From Limanda limanda (lineage: Eukaryota; Chordata; Actinopteri; Pleuronectiformes; Pleuronectidae), in contig NW_026870465.1 of NCBI RefSeq assembly GCF_963576545.1, forward strand, positions 496,001-560,000: a stretch of DNA of 64,000 nucleotides. Reading direction: 5' to 3'. Under the pieces are notes generated by a model that did not search any database, was not told the DNA's origin, and saw only the letters and a list, made by a program, of their open reading frames with translations. Each line of letters starts with the position of its first letter. Position 1 is the first letter of the stretch. A program made the translations under genes and the position numbers. Shown one piece after another: positions 9,598-23,060 of this stretch.

Positions 9598-11522
9598 CAA
9601 GTAGGCTCTACCCCCACTAAATGGGGTAGCGCGCATCGATCGGTACCATCCTTGAGCTTCTCCGACTTTTGGAAGGGTTAGGGTTAGGGTTAGGGATGAA
9701 AGCACATAGGAGAAAGAGATATTCTTGAATAACTTTTTTTGTGAAGGTCGGAGAGACTTGCAAGTAGGCTCTACCCCCACTAAATGGGGTTGCGCGCATC
9801 GATCGGTACCATCCTTGAGCTTCTCCGACTTTCGGAAGGGTTAGGGTTAGGGTTAGGGATGAAAGCACATAGGAGAAAGAGATATTCTTGAATAACTTTT
9901 TTTGTGAAGGTCGGAGAGACTTGGAAAGTGGTTGCATCTGGACTAATTTGGGTCCTGCAGATCGATTGGTACCATCCCCGAGCTTGTACGACCTTCGGAA
10001 GAGGTCGACCGACGAAATTCCCCCAAATCTGAGGAGATATTCTTGAATAACTTTTTTTGTGAAGGTCGGAGAGACTTGCAAGTAGGCTCTACCCCCACTA
10101 AATGGGGTAGCGCGCATCGATCGGTACCATCCTTGAGCTTCTCCGACTTTCGGAAGGGTTAGGGTTAGGGTTAGGGATGAAAGCACATAGGAGAAAGAGA
10201 TATTCTTGAATAACTTTTTTTGTGAAGGTCGGAGAGACTTGCAAGTAGGCTGTACCCCCACTAAATGGGGTAGCGCGCATCGATCGGTACCATCCTTGAG
10301 CTTCTCCGACTTTCGGAAGGGTTAGGGTTAGGGTTAGGGATGAAAGCACATAGGAGAAAGAGATATTCTTGAATAACTTTTTTTGTGAAGGTCGGAGAGA
10401 CTTGGAAAGTGGTTGCATCTGGACTAATTTGGGTCCTGCAGATCGATTGGTACCATCCCCGAGCTTGTACGACCTTCGGAAGAGGTCGACCGACGAAATT
10501 CCCCCAAATCTGAGGAGATATTCTTGAATAACTTTTTTTGTGAAGGTCGGAGAGACTTGCAAGTAGGCTCTACCCCCACTAAATGGGGTAGCGCGCATCG
10601 ATCGGTACCATCCTTGAGCTTCTCCGACTTTCGGAAGGGTTAGGGTTAGGGTTAGGGATGAAAGCACATAGGAGAAAGAGATATTCTTGAATAACTTTTT
10701 TTGTGAAGGTCGGAGAGACTTGCAAGTAGGCTCTACCCCCACTAAATGGGGTAGCGCGCATCGATCGGTACCATCCTTGAGCTTCTCCGACTTTTGGAAG
10801 GGTTAGGGTTAGGGTTAGGGATGAAAGCACATAGGAGAAAGAGATATTCTTGAATAACTTTTTTTGTGAAGGTCGGAGAGACTTGGAAAGTGGTTGCATC
10901 TGGACTAATTTGGGTCCTGCAGATCGATTGGTACCATCCCCGAGCTTGTACGACCTTCGGAAGAGGTCGACCGACGAAATTCCCCCAAATCTGAGGAGAT
11001 ATTCTTGAATAACTTTTTTTGTGAAGGTCGGAGAGACTTGCAAGTAGGCTCTACCCCCACTAAATGGGGTAGCGCGCATCGATCGGTACCAATCTTTGAG
11101 CTTCTCCGACTTTCGGAAGGGTTAGGGTTAGGGTTAGGGATGAAAGCACATAGGAGAAAGAGATATTCTTGAATAACTTTTTTTGTGAAGGTCGGAGAGA
11201 CTTGCAAGTAGGCTCTACCCCCACTAAATGGGGTTGCGCGCATCGATCGGTACCATCCTTGAGCTTCTCCGACTTTCGGAAGGGTTAGGGTTAGGGTTAG
11301 GGATGAAAGCACATAGGAGAAAGAGATATTCTTGAATAATTTTTTTTGTGAAGGTCGGAGAGACTTGGAAAGTGGTTGCATCTGGACTAATTTGGGTCCT
11401 GCGGATCGATTGGTACCATCCCCGAGCTTGTACGACCTTCGGAAGAGGTCGACCGACTAAATTCCCCCAAATCTGAGGAGATATTCTTGAATAACTTTTT
11501 TTGTGAAGGTCGGAGAGACTTG
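9598..11522 (+). repeat. Triplicated block, copy 2 (1925 bp)
   Basis: Order AAB four times. It carries the same markers as copy 1: CTTTTGGAAGG in A 9598, CTGCAGATC in B 9924 and 10405, GGCTGTACC in A 10242, GTACCAATC in the 164-bp A 11041, and the hybrid B 11368. B 10886 also has CTGCAGATC, unlike its partner B 8643. Confidence 0.92.
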
Positions 11523-13447
11523 CAAGTAGGCTCTACCCCCACTAAATGGGGTAGCGCGCATCGATCGGTACCATCCTTGAGCTTCTCCGACTTTTGGAAG
11601 GGTTAGGGTTAGGGTTAGGGATGAAAGCACATAGGAGAAAGAGATATTCTTGAATAACTTTTTTTGTGAAGGTCGGAGAGACTTGCAAGTAGGCTCTACC
11701 CCCACTAAATGGGGTTGCGCGCATCGATCGGTACCATCCTTGAGCTTCTCCGACTTTCGGAAGGGTTAGGGTTAGGGTTAGGGATGAAAGCACATAGGAG
11801 AAAGAGATATTCTTGAATAACTTTTTTTGTGAAGGTCGGAGAGACTTGGAAAGTGGTTGCATCTGGACTAATTTGGGTCCTGCAGATCGATTGGTACCAT
11901 CCCCGAGCTTGTACGACCTTCGGAAGAGGTCGACCGACGAAATTCCCCCAAATCTGAGGAGATATTCTTGAATAACTTTTTTTGTGAAGGTCGGAGAGAC
12001 TTGCAAGTAGGCTCTACCCCCACTAAATGGGGTAGCGCGCATCGATCGGTACCATCCTTGAGCTTCTCCGACTTTCGGAAGGGTTAGGGTTAGGGTTAGG
12101 GATGAAAGCACATAGGAGAAAGAGATATTCTTGAATAACTTTTTTTGTGAAGGTCGGAGAGACTTGCAAGTAGGCTGTACCCCCACTAAATGGGGTAGCG
12201 CGCATCGATCGGTACCATCCTTGAGCTTCTCCGACTTTCGGAAGGGTTAGGGTTAGGGTTAGGGATGAAAGCACATAGGAGAAAGAGATATTCTTGAATA
12301 ACTTTTTTTGTGAAGGTCGGAGAGACTTGGAAAGTGGTTGCATCTGGACTAATTTGGGTCCTGCAGATCGATTGGTACCATCCCCGAGCTTGTACGACCT
12401 TCGGAAGAGGTCGACCGACGAAATTCCCCCAAATCTGAGGAGATATTCTTGAATAACTTTTTTTGTGAAGGTCGGAGAGACTTGCAAGTAGGCTCTACCC
12501 CCACTAAATGGGGTAGCGCGCATCGATCGGTACCATCCTTGAGCTTCTCCGACTTTCGGAAGGGTTAGGGTTAGGGTTAGGGATGAAAGCACATAGGAGA
12601 AAGAGATATTCTTGAATAACTTTTTTTGTGAAGGTCGGAGAGACTTGCAAGTAGGCTCTACCCCCACTAAATGGGGTAGCGCGCATCGATCGGTACCATC
12701 CTTGAGCTTCTCCGACTTTCGGAAGGGTTAGGGTTAGGGTTAGGGATGAAAGCACATAGGAGAAAGAGATATTCTTGAATAACTTTTTTTGTGAAGGTCG
12801 GAGAGACTTGGAAAGTGGTTGCATCTGGACTAATTTGGGTCCTGCGGATCGATTGGTACCATCCCCGAGCTTGTACGACCTTCGGAAGAGGTCGACCGAC
12901 GAAATTCCCCCAAATCTGAGGAGATATTCTTGAATAACTTTTTTTGTGAAGGTCGGAGAGACTTGCAAGTAGGCTCTACCCCCACTAAATGGGGTAGCGC
13001 GCATCGATCGGTACCAATCTTTGAGCTTCTCCGACTTTCGGAAGGGTTAGGGTTAGGGTTAGGGATGAAAGCACATAGGAGAAAGAGATATTCTTGAATA
13101 ACTTTTTTTGTGAAGGTCGGAGAGACTTGCAAGTACGCTCTACCCCCACTAAATGGGGTAGCGCGCATCGATCGGTACCATCCTTGAGCTTCTCCGACTT
13201 TCGGAAGGGTTAGGGTTAGGGTTAGGGATGAAAGCACATAGGAGAAAGAGATATTCTTGAATAACTTTTTTTGTGAAGGTCGGAGAGACTTGGAAAGTGG
13301 TTGCATCTGGACTAATTTGGGTCCTGCGGATCGATTGGTACCATCCCCGAGCTTGTACGACCTTCGGAAGAGGTCGACCGACGAAATTCCCCCAAATCTG
13401 AGGAGATATTCTTGAATAACTTTTTTTGTGAAGGTCGGAGAGACTTG
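11523..13447 (+). repeat. Triplicated block, copy 3 (1925 bp)
   Basis: Order AAB four times, aligned to copy 2 at offset 1925. It keeps CTTTTGGAAGG in A 11523, CTGCAGATC in B 11849 and 12330, GGCTGTACC in A 12167 and the 164-bp A 12966. A 13130 reads AAGTACGC, a private change. B 13293 has the usual GACGAAATT, so the hybrid ending of copies 1 and 2 is absent. Confidence 0.9.
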
Positions 13448-16400
13448 CAAGTAGGCTCTACCCCCACTAAATGGGGTAGCACGCATCGATCAGTACCATC
13501 CTTGAGCTTCTCCGACTTTCGGAAGGGTTAGGGTTAGGGTTAGGGATGAAAGCACATAGGAGAAAGAGATATTCTTGAATAACTTTTTTTGTGAAGGTCG
13601 GAGAGACTTGGAAAGTGGTTGCATCTGGACTAATTTGGGTCCTGCGGATCGATTGGTACCATCCCCGAGCTTGTACGACCTTCGGAAGAGGTCGACCGAC
13701 GAAATTCCCCTAAATCTGAGGAGATATTCTTGAATAACTTTTTTTTGAAGGTCGGAGAGACTTGCAAGTAGGCTCTACCCCCACTAAATGGGGTAGCGCG
13801 CATCGATCGGTACCATCCTTGAGCTTCTCCGACTTTCGGAAGGGTTAGGGTTAGGGTTAGGGATGAAAGCACATAGGAGAAAGAGATATTCTTGAATAAC
13901 TTTTTTTGTGAAGGTCGGAGAGACTTGCAAGTAGGCTCTACCCCCACTAAATGGGGTTGCGCGCATCGATCGGTACCATCCTTGAGCTTCTCCGACTTTC
14001 GGAAGGGTTAGGGTTAGGGTTAGGGATGAAAGCACATAGGAGAAAGAGATATTCTTGAATAACTTTTTTTGTGAAGGTCGGAGAGACTTGGAAAGTGGTT
14101 GCATCTGGACTAATTTGGGTCCTGCGGATCGATTGGTACCATCCCCGAGCTTGTACGACCTTCGGAAGAGGTCGACCGACGAAATTCCCCCAAATCTGAG
14201 GAGATATTCTTGAATAACTTTTTTTGTGAAGGTCGGAGAGACTTGCAAGTAGGCTCTACCCCCACTAAATGGGGTAGCGCGCATCGATCGGTACCATCCT
14301 TGAGCTTCTCCGACTTTCGGAAGGGTTAGGGTTAGGGTTAGGGATGAAAGCACATAGGAGAAAGAGATATTCTTGAATAACTTTTTTTGTGAAGGTCGGA
14401 GAGACTTGCAAGTAGGCTCTACCCCCACTAAATGGGGTAGCGCGCATCGATCGGTACCATCCTTGAGCTTCTCCGACTTTCGGAAGGGTTAGGGTTAGGG
14501 TTAGGGATGAAAGCACATAGGAGAAAGAGATATTCTTGAATAACTTTTTTTGTGAAGGTCGGAGAGACTTGGAAAGTGGTTGCATCTGGACTAATTTGGG
14601 TCCTGCGGATCGATTGGTACCATCCCCGAGCTTGTACGACCTTCGGAAGAGGTCGACCGACGAAATTCCCCCAAATCTGAGGAGATATTCTTGAATAACA
14701 TTTTTTGTGAAGGTCAGAGAGACTTGCAAGTAGGCTCTACCCCCACTAAATGGGGTAGCGCGCATCGATCGGTACCATCCTTGAGCTTCTCCGACTTTCG
14801 GAAGGGTTAGGGTTAGGGTTAGGGATGAAAGCACATAGGAGAAAGAGATATTCTTGAATAACTTTTTTTGTGAAGGTCGGAGAGACTTGCAAGTAGGCTC
14901 TACCCCCACTAAATGGGGTTGCGCGCATCGATCGGTACCATCCTTGAGCTTCTCGGACTTTCGGAAGGGTTAGGGTTAGGGTTAGGGATGAAAGCACATA
15001 GGAGAAAGAGATATTCTTGAATAACTTTTTTTGTGAAGGTCGGAGAGACTTGGAAAGTGGTTGCATCTGGACTAATTTGGGTCCTGCGGATCGATTGGTA
15101 CCATCCCCGAGCTTGTACGACCTTCGGAAGAGGTCGACCGACGAAATTCCCCCAAATCTGAGGAGATATTCTTGAATAACTTTTTTTGTGAAGGTCGGAG
15201 AGACTTGCAAGTAGGCTCTACCCCCACTAAATGGGGTAGCGCGCATCGATCGGTACCATCCTTGAGCTTCTCCGACTTTCGGAAGGGTTAGGGTTAGGGT
15301 TAGGGATGAAAGCACATAGGAGAAAGAGATATTCTTGAATAACTTTTTTTGTGAAGGTCGGAGAGACTTGCAAGTAGGCTCTACCCCCACTAAATGGGGT
15401 AGCGCGCATCGATCGGTACTATCCTTGAGCTTCTCCGACTTTCGGAAGGGTTAGGGTTAGGGTTAGGGATGAAAGCACATAGGAGAAAGAAATATTCTTG
15501 AATAACTTTTTTTGTGAAGGTCGGAGAGACTTGGAAAGTGGTTGCATCTGGACTAATTTGGGTCCTGCGGATCGATTGGTACCATCCCCGAGCTTGTACG
15601 ACCTTCGGAAGAGGTCGACCGACGAAATTCCCCCAAATCTGAGGAGATATTCTTGAATAACTTTTTTTGTGAAGGTCGGAGAGACTTGCAAGTAGGCTCT
15701 ACCCCCACTAAATGGGGTAGCGCGCATCGATCGGTACCATCCTTGAGCTTCTCCGACTTTCGGAAGGGTTAGGGTTAGGGTTAGGGATGAAAGCACATAG
15801 GAGAAAGAGATATTCTTGAATAACTTTTTTTGTGAAGGTCGGAGAGACTTGAAAAGTGGTTGCATCTGGACTAATTTGGGTTCTGCGGATCGATTGGTAC
15901 CATCCCCGAGCTTGTACGACCTTCGGAAGAGGTCGACCGACTAAATTCCCCCAAATCTGAGGAGATATTCTTGAATAACTTTTTTTGTGAAGGTCGGAGA
16001 GACTTGCAAGTAGGCTCTACCCCCACTAAATGGGGTAGCGCGCATCGATCGGTACCATCCTTGAGCTTCTCCGACTTTCGGAAGGGTTAGGGTTAGGGTT
16101 AGGGATGAAAGCACATAGGAGAAAGAGATATTCTTGAATAACTTTTTTTGTTAAGGTCGGAGAGACTTGCAAGTAGGCTCTACCCCCACTAAATGGGGTA
16201 GCGCGCATCGATCGGTACTATCCTTGAGCTTCTCCGACTTTCGGAAGGGTTAGGGTTAGGGTTAGGGATGAAAGCACATAGGAGAAAGAGATATTCTTGA
16301 ATAACTTTTTTTGTGAAGGTCGGAGAGACTTGCAAGTAGGCTCTACCCCCACTAAATGGGGTTGCGCGCATCGATCGGTACCATCCTTGAGCTTCTCCGA

Positions 16401-19310
16401 CTTTCGGAAGGGTTAGGGTTAGGGTTAGGGATGAAAGCACATAGGAGAAAGAGATATTCTTGAATAACTTTTTTTGTGAAGGTCGGAGAGACTTGGAAAG
16501 TGGTTGCATCTGGACTAATTTGGGTCCTGCGGATCGATTGGTACCATCCCCGAGCTTGTACGACCTTCGGAAGAGGTCGACCGACGAAATTCCCCCAAAT
16601 CTGAGGAGATATTCTTGAATAACTTTTTTTGTGAAGGTCGGAGAGACTTGCAAGTAGGCTCTACCCCCACTAAATGGGGTAGCGCGCATCGATCGGTACC
16701 ATCTTTGAGCTTCTCCGACTTTCGGAAGGGTTAGGGTTAGGGTTAGGGATGAAAGCACATAGGAGAAAGAGATATTCTTGAATAACTTTTTTTGTGAAGG
16801 TCGGAGAGACTTGAAAAGTGGTTGCATCTGGACTAATTTGGGTTCTGCGGATCGATTGGTACCATCCCCGAGCTTGTACGACCTTCGGAAGAGGTCGACC
16901 GACTAAATTCCCCCAAATCTGAGGAGATATTCTTGAATAACTTTTTTTGTGAAGGTCGGAGAGACTTGCAAGTAGGCTCTACCCCCACTAAATGGGGTAC
17001 CGCGCATCGATCGGTACCATCCTTGAGCTTCTCCGACTTTCGGAAGGGTTAGGGTTAGGGTTAGGGATGAAAGCACATAGGAGAAAGAGATATTCTTGAA
17101 TAACTTTTTTTGTTAAGGTCGGAGAGACTTGCAAGTAGGCTCTACCCCCACTAAATGGGGTAGCGCGCATCGATCGGTACCATCCTTGAGCTTCTCCGAC
17201 TTTCGGAAGGGTTAGGGTTAGGGTTAGGGATGAAAGCACATAGGAGAAAGAGATATTCTTGAATAACTTTTTTTGTGAAGGTCGGAGAGACTTGCAAGTA
17301 GGCTCTACTCCCACTAAATGGGGTTGCGCGCATCGATCGGTACCATCCTTGAGCTTCTCCGACTTTCGGAAGGGTTAGGGTTAGGGTTAGGGATGAAAGC
17401 ACATAGGAGAAAGAGATATTCTTGAATAACTTTTTTTGTGAAGGTCGGAGAGACTTGGAAAGTGGTTGCATCTGGACTAATTTGGGTCCTGCGGATCGAT
17501 TGGTACCATCCCCGAGCTTGTACGACCTTCGGAAGAGGTCGACCGACGAAATTCCCCCAAATCTGAGGAGATATTCTTGAATAACTTTTTTTGTGAAGGT
17601 CGGAGAGACTTGCAAGTAGGCTCTACCCCCACTAAATGGGGTAGCGCGCATCGATCGGTACCATCCTTGAGCTTCTCCGACTTTCAGAAGGGTTAGGGTT
17701 AGGGTTAGGGATGAAAGCACATAGGAGAAAGAGATATTCTTGAATAACTTTTTTTGTGAAGGTCGGAGAGACTTGCAAGTAGGCTCTACCCCCACTAAAT
17801 GGGGTAGCGCGCATCGATCGGTACTATCCTTGAGCTTCTCCGACTTTCGGAAGGGTTAGGGTTAGGGTTAGGGATGAAAGCACATAGGAGAAAGAGATAT
17901 TCTTGAATAACTTTTTTTGTGAAGGTCGGAGAGACTTGGAAAGTGGTTGCATCTGGACTAATTTGGGTCCTGCGGATCGATTGGTACCATCCCCGAGCTT
18001 GTACGACCTTCGGAAGAGGTCGACCGACGAAATTCCCCCAAATCTGAGGAGATATTCTTGAATAACTTTTTTTGTGAAGGTCGGAGAGACTTGCAAGTAG
18101 GCTCTACCCCCACTAAATGGGGTAGCGCGCATCGATCGGTACCATCCTTGAGCTTCTCCGACTTTCGGAAGGGTTAGGGTTAGGGTTAGGGATGAAAGCA
18201 CATAGGAGAAAGAGATATTCTTGAATAACTTTTTTTGTGAAGGTCGGAGAGACTTGAAAAGTGGTTGCATCTGGACTAATTTGGGTTCTGCGGATCGATT
18301 GGTACCATCCCCGAGCTTGTACGACCTTCGGAAGAGGTCGACCGACTAAATTCCCCCAAATCTGAGGAGATATTCTTGAATAACTTTTTTTGTGAAGGTC
18401 GGAGAGACTTGCAAGTAGGCTCTACCCCCACTAAATGGGGTAGCGCGCATCGATCGGTACCATCCTTGAGCTTCTCCGACTTTCGGAAGGGTTAGGGTTA
18501 GGGTTAGGGATGAAAGCACATAGGAGAAAGAGATATTCTTGAATAACTTTTTTTGTTAAGGTCGGAGAGACTTGCAAGTAGGCTCTACCCCCACTAAATG
18601 GGGTAGCGCGCATCGATCGGTACCATCCTTGAGCTTCTCCGACTTTCGGAAGGGTTAGGGTTAGGGTTAGGGATGAAAGCACATAGGAGAAAGAGATATT
18701 CTTGAATAACTTTTTTTGTGAAGGTCGGAGAGACTTGCAAGTAGGCTCTACCCCCACTAAATGGGGTTGCGCGCATCGATCGGTACCATCCTTGAGCTTC
18801 TCCGACTTTCGGAAGGGTTAGGGTTAGGGTTAGGGATGAAAGCACATAGGAGAAAGAGATATTCTTGAATAACTTTTTTTGTGAAGGTCGGAGAGACTTG
18901 GAAAGTGGTTGCATCTTGACTAATTTGGGTCCTGCGGATCGATTGGTACCATCCCCGAGCTTGTACGACCTTCGGAAGAGGTCGACCGACGAAATTCCCC
19001 CAAATCTGAGGAGATATTCTTGAATAACTTTTTTTGTGAAGGTCGGAGAGACTTGCAAGTAGGCTCTACCCCCACTAAATGGGGTAGCGCGCATCGATCG
19101 GTACCATCCTTGAGCTTCTCCGACTTTCGGAAGGGTTAGGGTTAGGGTTAGGGATGAAAGCACATAGGAGAAAGAGATATTCTTGAATAACTTTTTTTGT
19201 GAAGGTCGGAGAGACTTGAAAAGTGGTTGCATCTGGACTAATTTGGGTTCTGCGGATCGATTGGTACCATCCCCGAGCTTGTACGACCTTCGGAAGAGGT
19301 CGACCGACTA
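13448..19310 (+). repeat. Second copy of the window start (13.46-kb offset)
   Basis: Monomer order matches 1 to about 5860 unit for unit. The offset is 13,460 up to the long A at 3191 and 13,454 after it. Shared markers include CAGTACC in the first A, the 154-bp B (151 and 13611), GAATAACATTTTTT (B 1112 and 14572), GGTACTATC with AAAGAAATATT (A 1911 and 15371) and CATCTTGAC (B 5447 and 18901). Differences such as GGTACCGCGC in A 16969, CTCTACTCCC in A 17295 and TTTCAGAAG in A 17613 are absent from the first copy. Homology fades near B2 19219, which lacks the CAAACCTGAG of B2 5765. Confidence 0.93.
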
Positions 19311-21142
19311 AATTCCCCCAAATCTGAGGAGATATTCTTGAATAACTTTTTTTGTGAAGGTCGGAGAGACTTGCAAGTAGGCTCTACCCCCACTAAATGG
19401 GGTAGCGCGCATCGATCGGTACCATCCTTGAGCTTCTCCGACTTTCGGAAGGGTTAGGGTTAGGGTTAGGGATGAAAGCACATAGGAGAAAGAGATATTC
19501 TTGAATAACTTTTTTTGTGAAGGTCGGAGAGACTTGAAAAGTGGTTGCATCTGGACTAATTTGGGTTCTGCGGATCGATTGGTACCATCCCCGAGCTTGT
19601 ACGACCTTCGGAAGAGGTCGACCGACTAAATTCCCCCAAATCTGAGGAGATATTCTTGAATAACTTTTTTTGTGAAGGTCGGAGAGACTTGCAAGTAGGC
19701 TCTACCCCCACTAAATGGGGTAGCGCGCATCGATCGGTACCATCCTTGAGCTTCTCCGACTTTCGGAAGGGTTAGGGTTAGGGTTAGGGATGAAAGCACA
19801 TAGGAGAAAGAGATATTCTTGAATAACTTTTTTTGTTAAGGTCGGAGAGACTTGCAAGTAGGCTCTACCCCCACTAAATGGGGTAGCGCGCATCGATCGG
19901 TACCATCCTTGAGCTTCTCCGACTTTCGGAAGGGTTAGGGTTAGGGTTAGGGATGAAAGCACATAGGAGAAAGAGATATTCTTGAATAACTTTTTTTCTG
20001 AAGGTCGGAGAGACTTGCAAGTAGGCTCTACCCCCACTAAATGGGGTTGCGCGCATCGATCGGTACCATCCTTGAGCTTCTCCGACTTTCGGAAGGGTTA
20101 GGGTTAGGGTTAGGGATGAAAGCACATAGGAGAAAGAGATATTCTTGAATAACTTTTTTTGTGAAGGTCGGAGAGACTTGGAAAGTGGTTGCATCTGGAC
20201 TAATTTGGGTCCTGCGGATCGATTGGTACCATCCCCGAGCTTGTACGACCTTCGGAAGAGGTCGACCGACGAAATTCCCCCAAATCTGAGGAGATATTCT
20301 TGAATAACTTTTTTTGTGAAGGTCGGAGAGACTTGCAAGTAGGCTCTACCCCCACTAAATGGGGTAGCGCGCATCGATCGGTACCATCCTTGAGCTTCTC
20401 CGACTTTCGGAAGGGTTAGGGTTAGGGTTAGGGATGGAAGCACATAGGAGAAAGAGATATTCTTGAATAACTTTTTTTGTGAAGGTCGGAGAGACTTGCA
20501 AGTAGGCTCTACCCCCACTAAATGGGGTTGCGCGCATCGATCGGTACCATCTTTGAGCTTCTCCGACTTTCGGAAGGGTTAGGGTTAGGGTTAGGGATGA
20601 AAGCACATAGGAGAAAGAGATATTCTTGAATAACTTTTTTTGTGAAGGTCGGAGAGACTTGGAAAGTGGTTGCATCTGGACTAATTTGGGTCCTGCAGAT
20701 CGATTGGTACCATCCCCGAGCTTGTACGACCTTCGGAAGAGGTCGACCGACGAAATTCCCCCAAATCTGAGGAGATATTCTTGAATAACTTTTTTTGTGA
20801 AGGTCGGAGAGACTTGCAAGTAGGCTCTACCCCCACTAAATGGGGTAGCGCGCATCGATCGGTACCATCCTTGAGCTTCTCCGACTTTCGGAAGGGTTAG
20901 GGTTAGGGTTAGGGATGAAAGCACATAGGAGAAAGAGATATTCTTGAATAACTTTTTTTGTGAAGGTCGGAGAGACTTGCAAGTAGGCTCTACCCCCACT
21001 AAATGGGGTTGCGCGCATCGATCGGTACCATCCTTGAGCTTCTCCGACTTTCGGAAGGGTTAGGGTTAGGGTTAGGGATGAAAGCACATAGGAGAAAGAG
21101 ATATTCTTGAATAACTTTTTTTGTGAAGGTCGGAGAGACTTG
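18257..21142 (+). repeat. 4804-bp-offset duplication, left copy
   Basis: Order B2 AAA B A B2 A B2 AAA B AAB AA. Private markers are TTTCTGAAGG (C at 19998) in A 19855 and GGGATGGAAG (G at 20437) in A 20336. Both recur exactly 4804 bases on. The right part of the block passes into a regular AAB run. Confidence 0.9.
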
Positions 21143-23060
21143 GAAAGTGGTTGCATCTGGACTAATTTGGGTCCTGCAGATCGATTGGTACCATCCCCGA
21201 GCTTGTACGACCTTCGAAAGAGGTCGACCGACGAAATTCCCCCAAATCTGAGGAGATATTCTTGAATAACTTTTTTTGTGAAGGTCGGAGAGACTTGCAA
21301 GTAGGCTCTACCCCCACTAAATGGGGTAGCGCGCATCGATCGGTACCATCCTTGAGCTTCTCCGACTTTCGGAAGGGTTAGGGTTAGGGTTAGGGATGAA
21401 AGCACATAGGAGAAAGAGATATTCTTGAATAACTTTTTTTGTGAAGGTCGGAGAGACTTGCAAGTAGGCTGTACCCCCACTAAATGGGGTAGCGCGCATC
21501 GATCGGTACCATCCTTGAGCTTCTCCGACTTTCGGAAGGGTTAGGGTTAGGGTTAGGGATGAAAGCACATAGGAGAAAGAGATATTCTTGAATAACTTTT
21601 TTTGTGAAGGTCGGAGAGACTTGGAAAGTGGTTGCATCTGGACTAATTTGGGTCCTGCAGATCGATTGGTACCATCCCCGAGCTTGTACGACCTTCGGAA
21701 GAGGTCGACCGACGAAATTCCCCCAAATCTGAGGAGATATTCTTGAATAACTTTTTTTGTGAAGGTCGGAGAGACTTGCAAGTAGGCTCTACCCCCACTA
21801 AATGGGGTAGCGCGCATCGATCGGTACCATCCTTGAGCTTCTCCGACTTTCGGAAGGGTTAGGGTTAGGGTTAGGGATGAAAGCACATAGGAGAAAGAGA
21901 TATTCTTGAATAACTTTTTTTGTGAAGGTCGGAGAGACTTGCAAGTAGGCTCTACCCCCACTAAATGGGGTAGCGCGCATCGATCGGTACCATCCTTGAG
22001 CTTCTCCGACTTTCGGAAGGGTTAGGGTTAGGGTTAGGGATGAAAGCACATAGGAGAAAGAGATATTCTTGAATAACTTTTTTTGTGAAGGTCGGAGAGA
22101 CTTGGAAAGTGGTTGCATCTGGACTAATTTGGGTCCTGCGGATCGATTGGTACCATCCCCGAGCTTGTACGACCTTCGGAAGAGGTCGACCGACGAAATT
22201 CCCCCAAATCTGAGGAGATATTCTTGAATAACTTTTTTTGTGAAGGTCGGAGAGACTTGCAAGTAGGCTCTACCCCCACTAAATGGGGTAGCGCGCATCG
22301 ATCGGTACCATCCTTGAGCTTCTCCGACTTTCGGAAGGGTTAGGGTTAGGGTTAGGGATGAAAGCACATAGGAGAAAGAGATATTCTTGAATAACTTTTT
22401 TTGTGAAGGTCGGAGAGACTTGCAAGTAGGCTGTACCCCCACTAAATGGGGTAGCGCGCATCGATCGGTACCATCCTTGAGCTTCTCCGACTTTCGGAAG
22501 GGTTAGGGTTAGGGTTAGGGATGAAAGCACATAGGAGAAAGAGATATTCTTGAATAACTTTTTTTGTGAAGGTCGGAGAGACTTGGAAAGTGGTTGCATC
22601 TGGACTAATTTGGGTCCTGCGGATCGATTGGTACCATCCCCGAGCTTGTACGACCTTCGGAAGAGGTCGACCGACGAAATTCCCCCAAATCTGAGGAGAT
22701 ATTCTTGAATAACTTTTTTTGTGAAGGTCGGAGAGACTTGCAAGTAGGCTCTACCCCCACTAAATGGGGTAGCGCGCATCGATCGGTACCATCCTTGAGC
22801 TTCTCCGACTTTCGGAAGGGTTAGGGTTAGGGTTAGGGATGAAAGCACATAGGAGAAAGAGATATTCTTGAATAACTTTTTTTGTGAAGGTCGGAGAGAC
22901 TTGCAAGTAGGCTCTACCCCCACTAAATGGGGTTGCGCGCATCGATCGGTACCATCCTTGAGCTTCTCCGACTTTCGGAAGGGTTAGGGTTAGGGATGAA
23001 AGCACATAGGAGAAAGAGATATTCTTGAATAACTTTTTTTGTGAAGGTCGGAGAGACTTG
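20181..23060 (+). repeat. AAB higher-order array, 481-bp period
   Basis: Six B units at 20181, 20662, 21143, 21624, 22105 and 22586 are spaced by exactly 481. CTGCAGATC occurs in B 20662, 21143 and 21624, and GGCTGTACC in A 21461 and 22423, linking this run to the triplicated block at 7355-13447. The run ends in the short A at 22904. Confidence 0.9.
22904..23060 (+). repeat. Short A monomer with two TTAGGG (157 bp)
   Basis: This is the first of 16 A units with one hexamer fewer, leaving three G tracts. The others start at 25947, 26585, 28030, 28668, 35225, 37787, 41303, 43539, 45294, 46731, 47842, 50078, 51833, 53270 and 57756. Each is exactly 6 bp shorter than a normal A. The first five precede B2. 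The later ones sit in the 30-58 kb part, mostly as the second A of an AAB. Confidence 0.95.
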
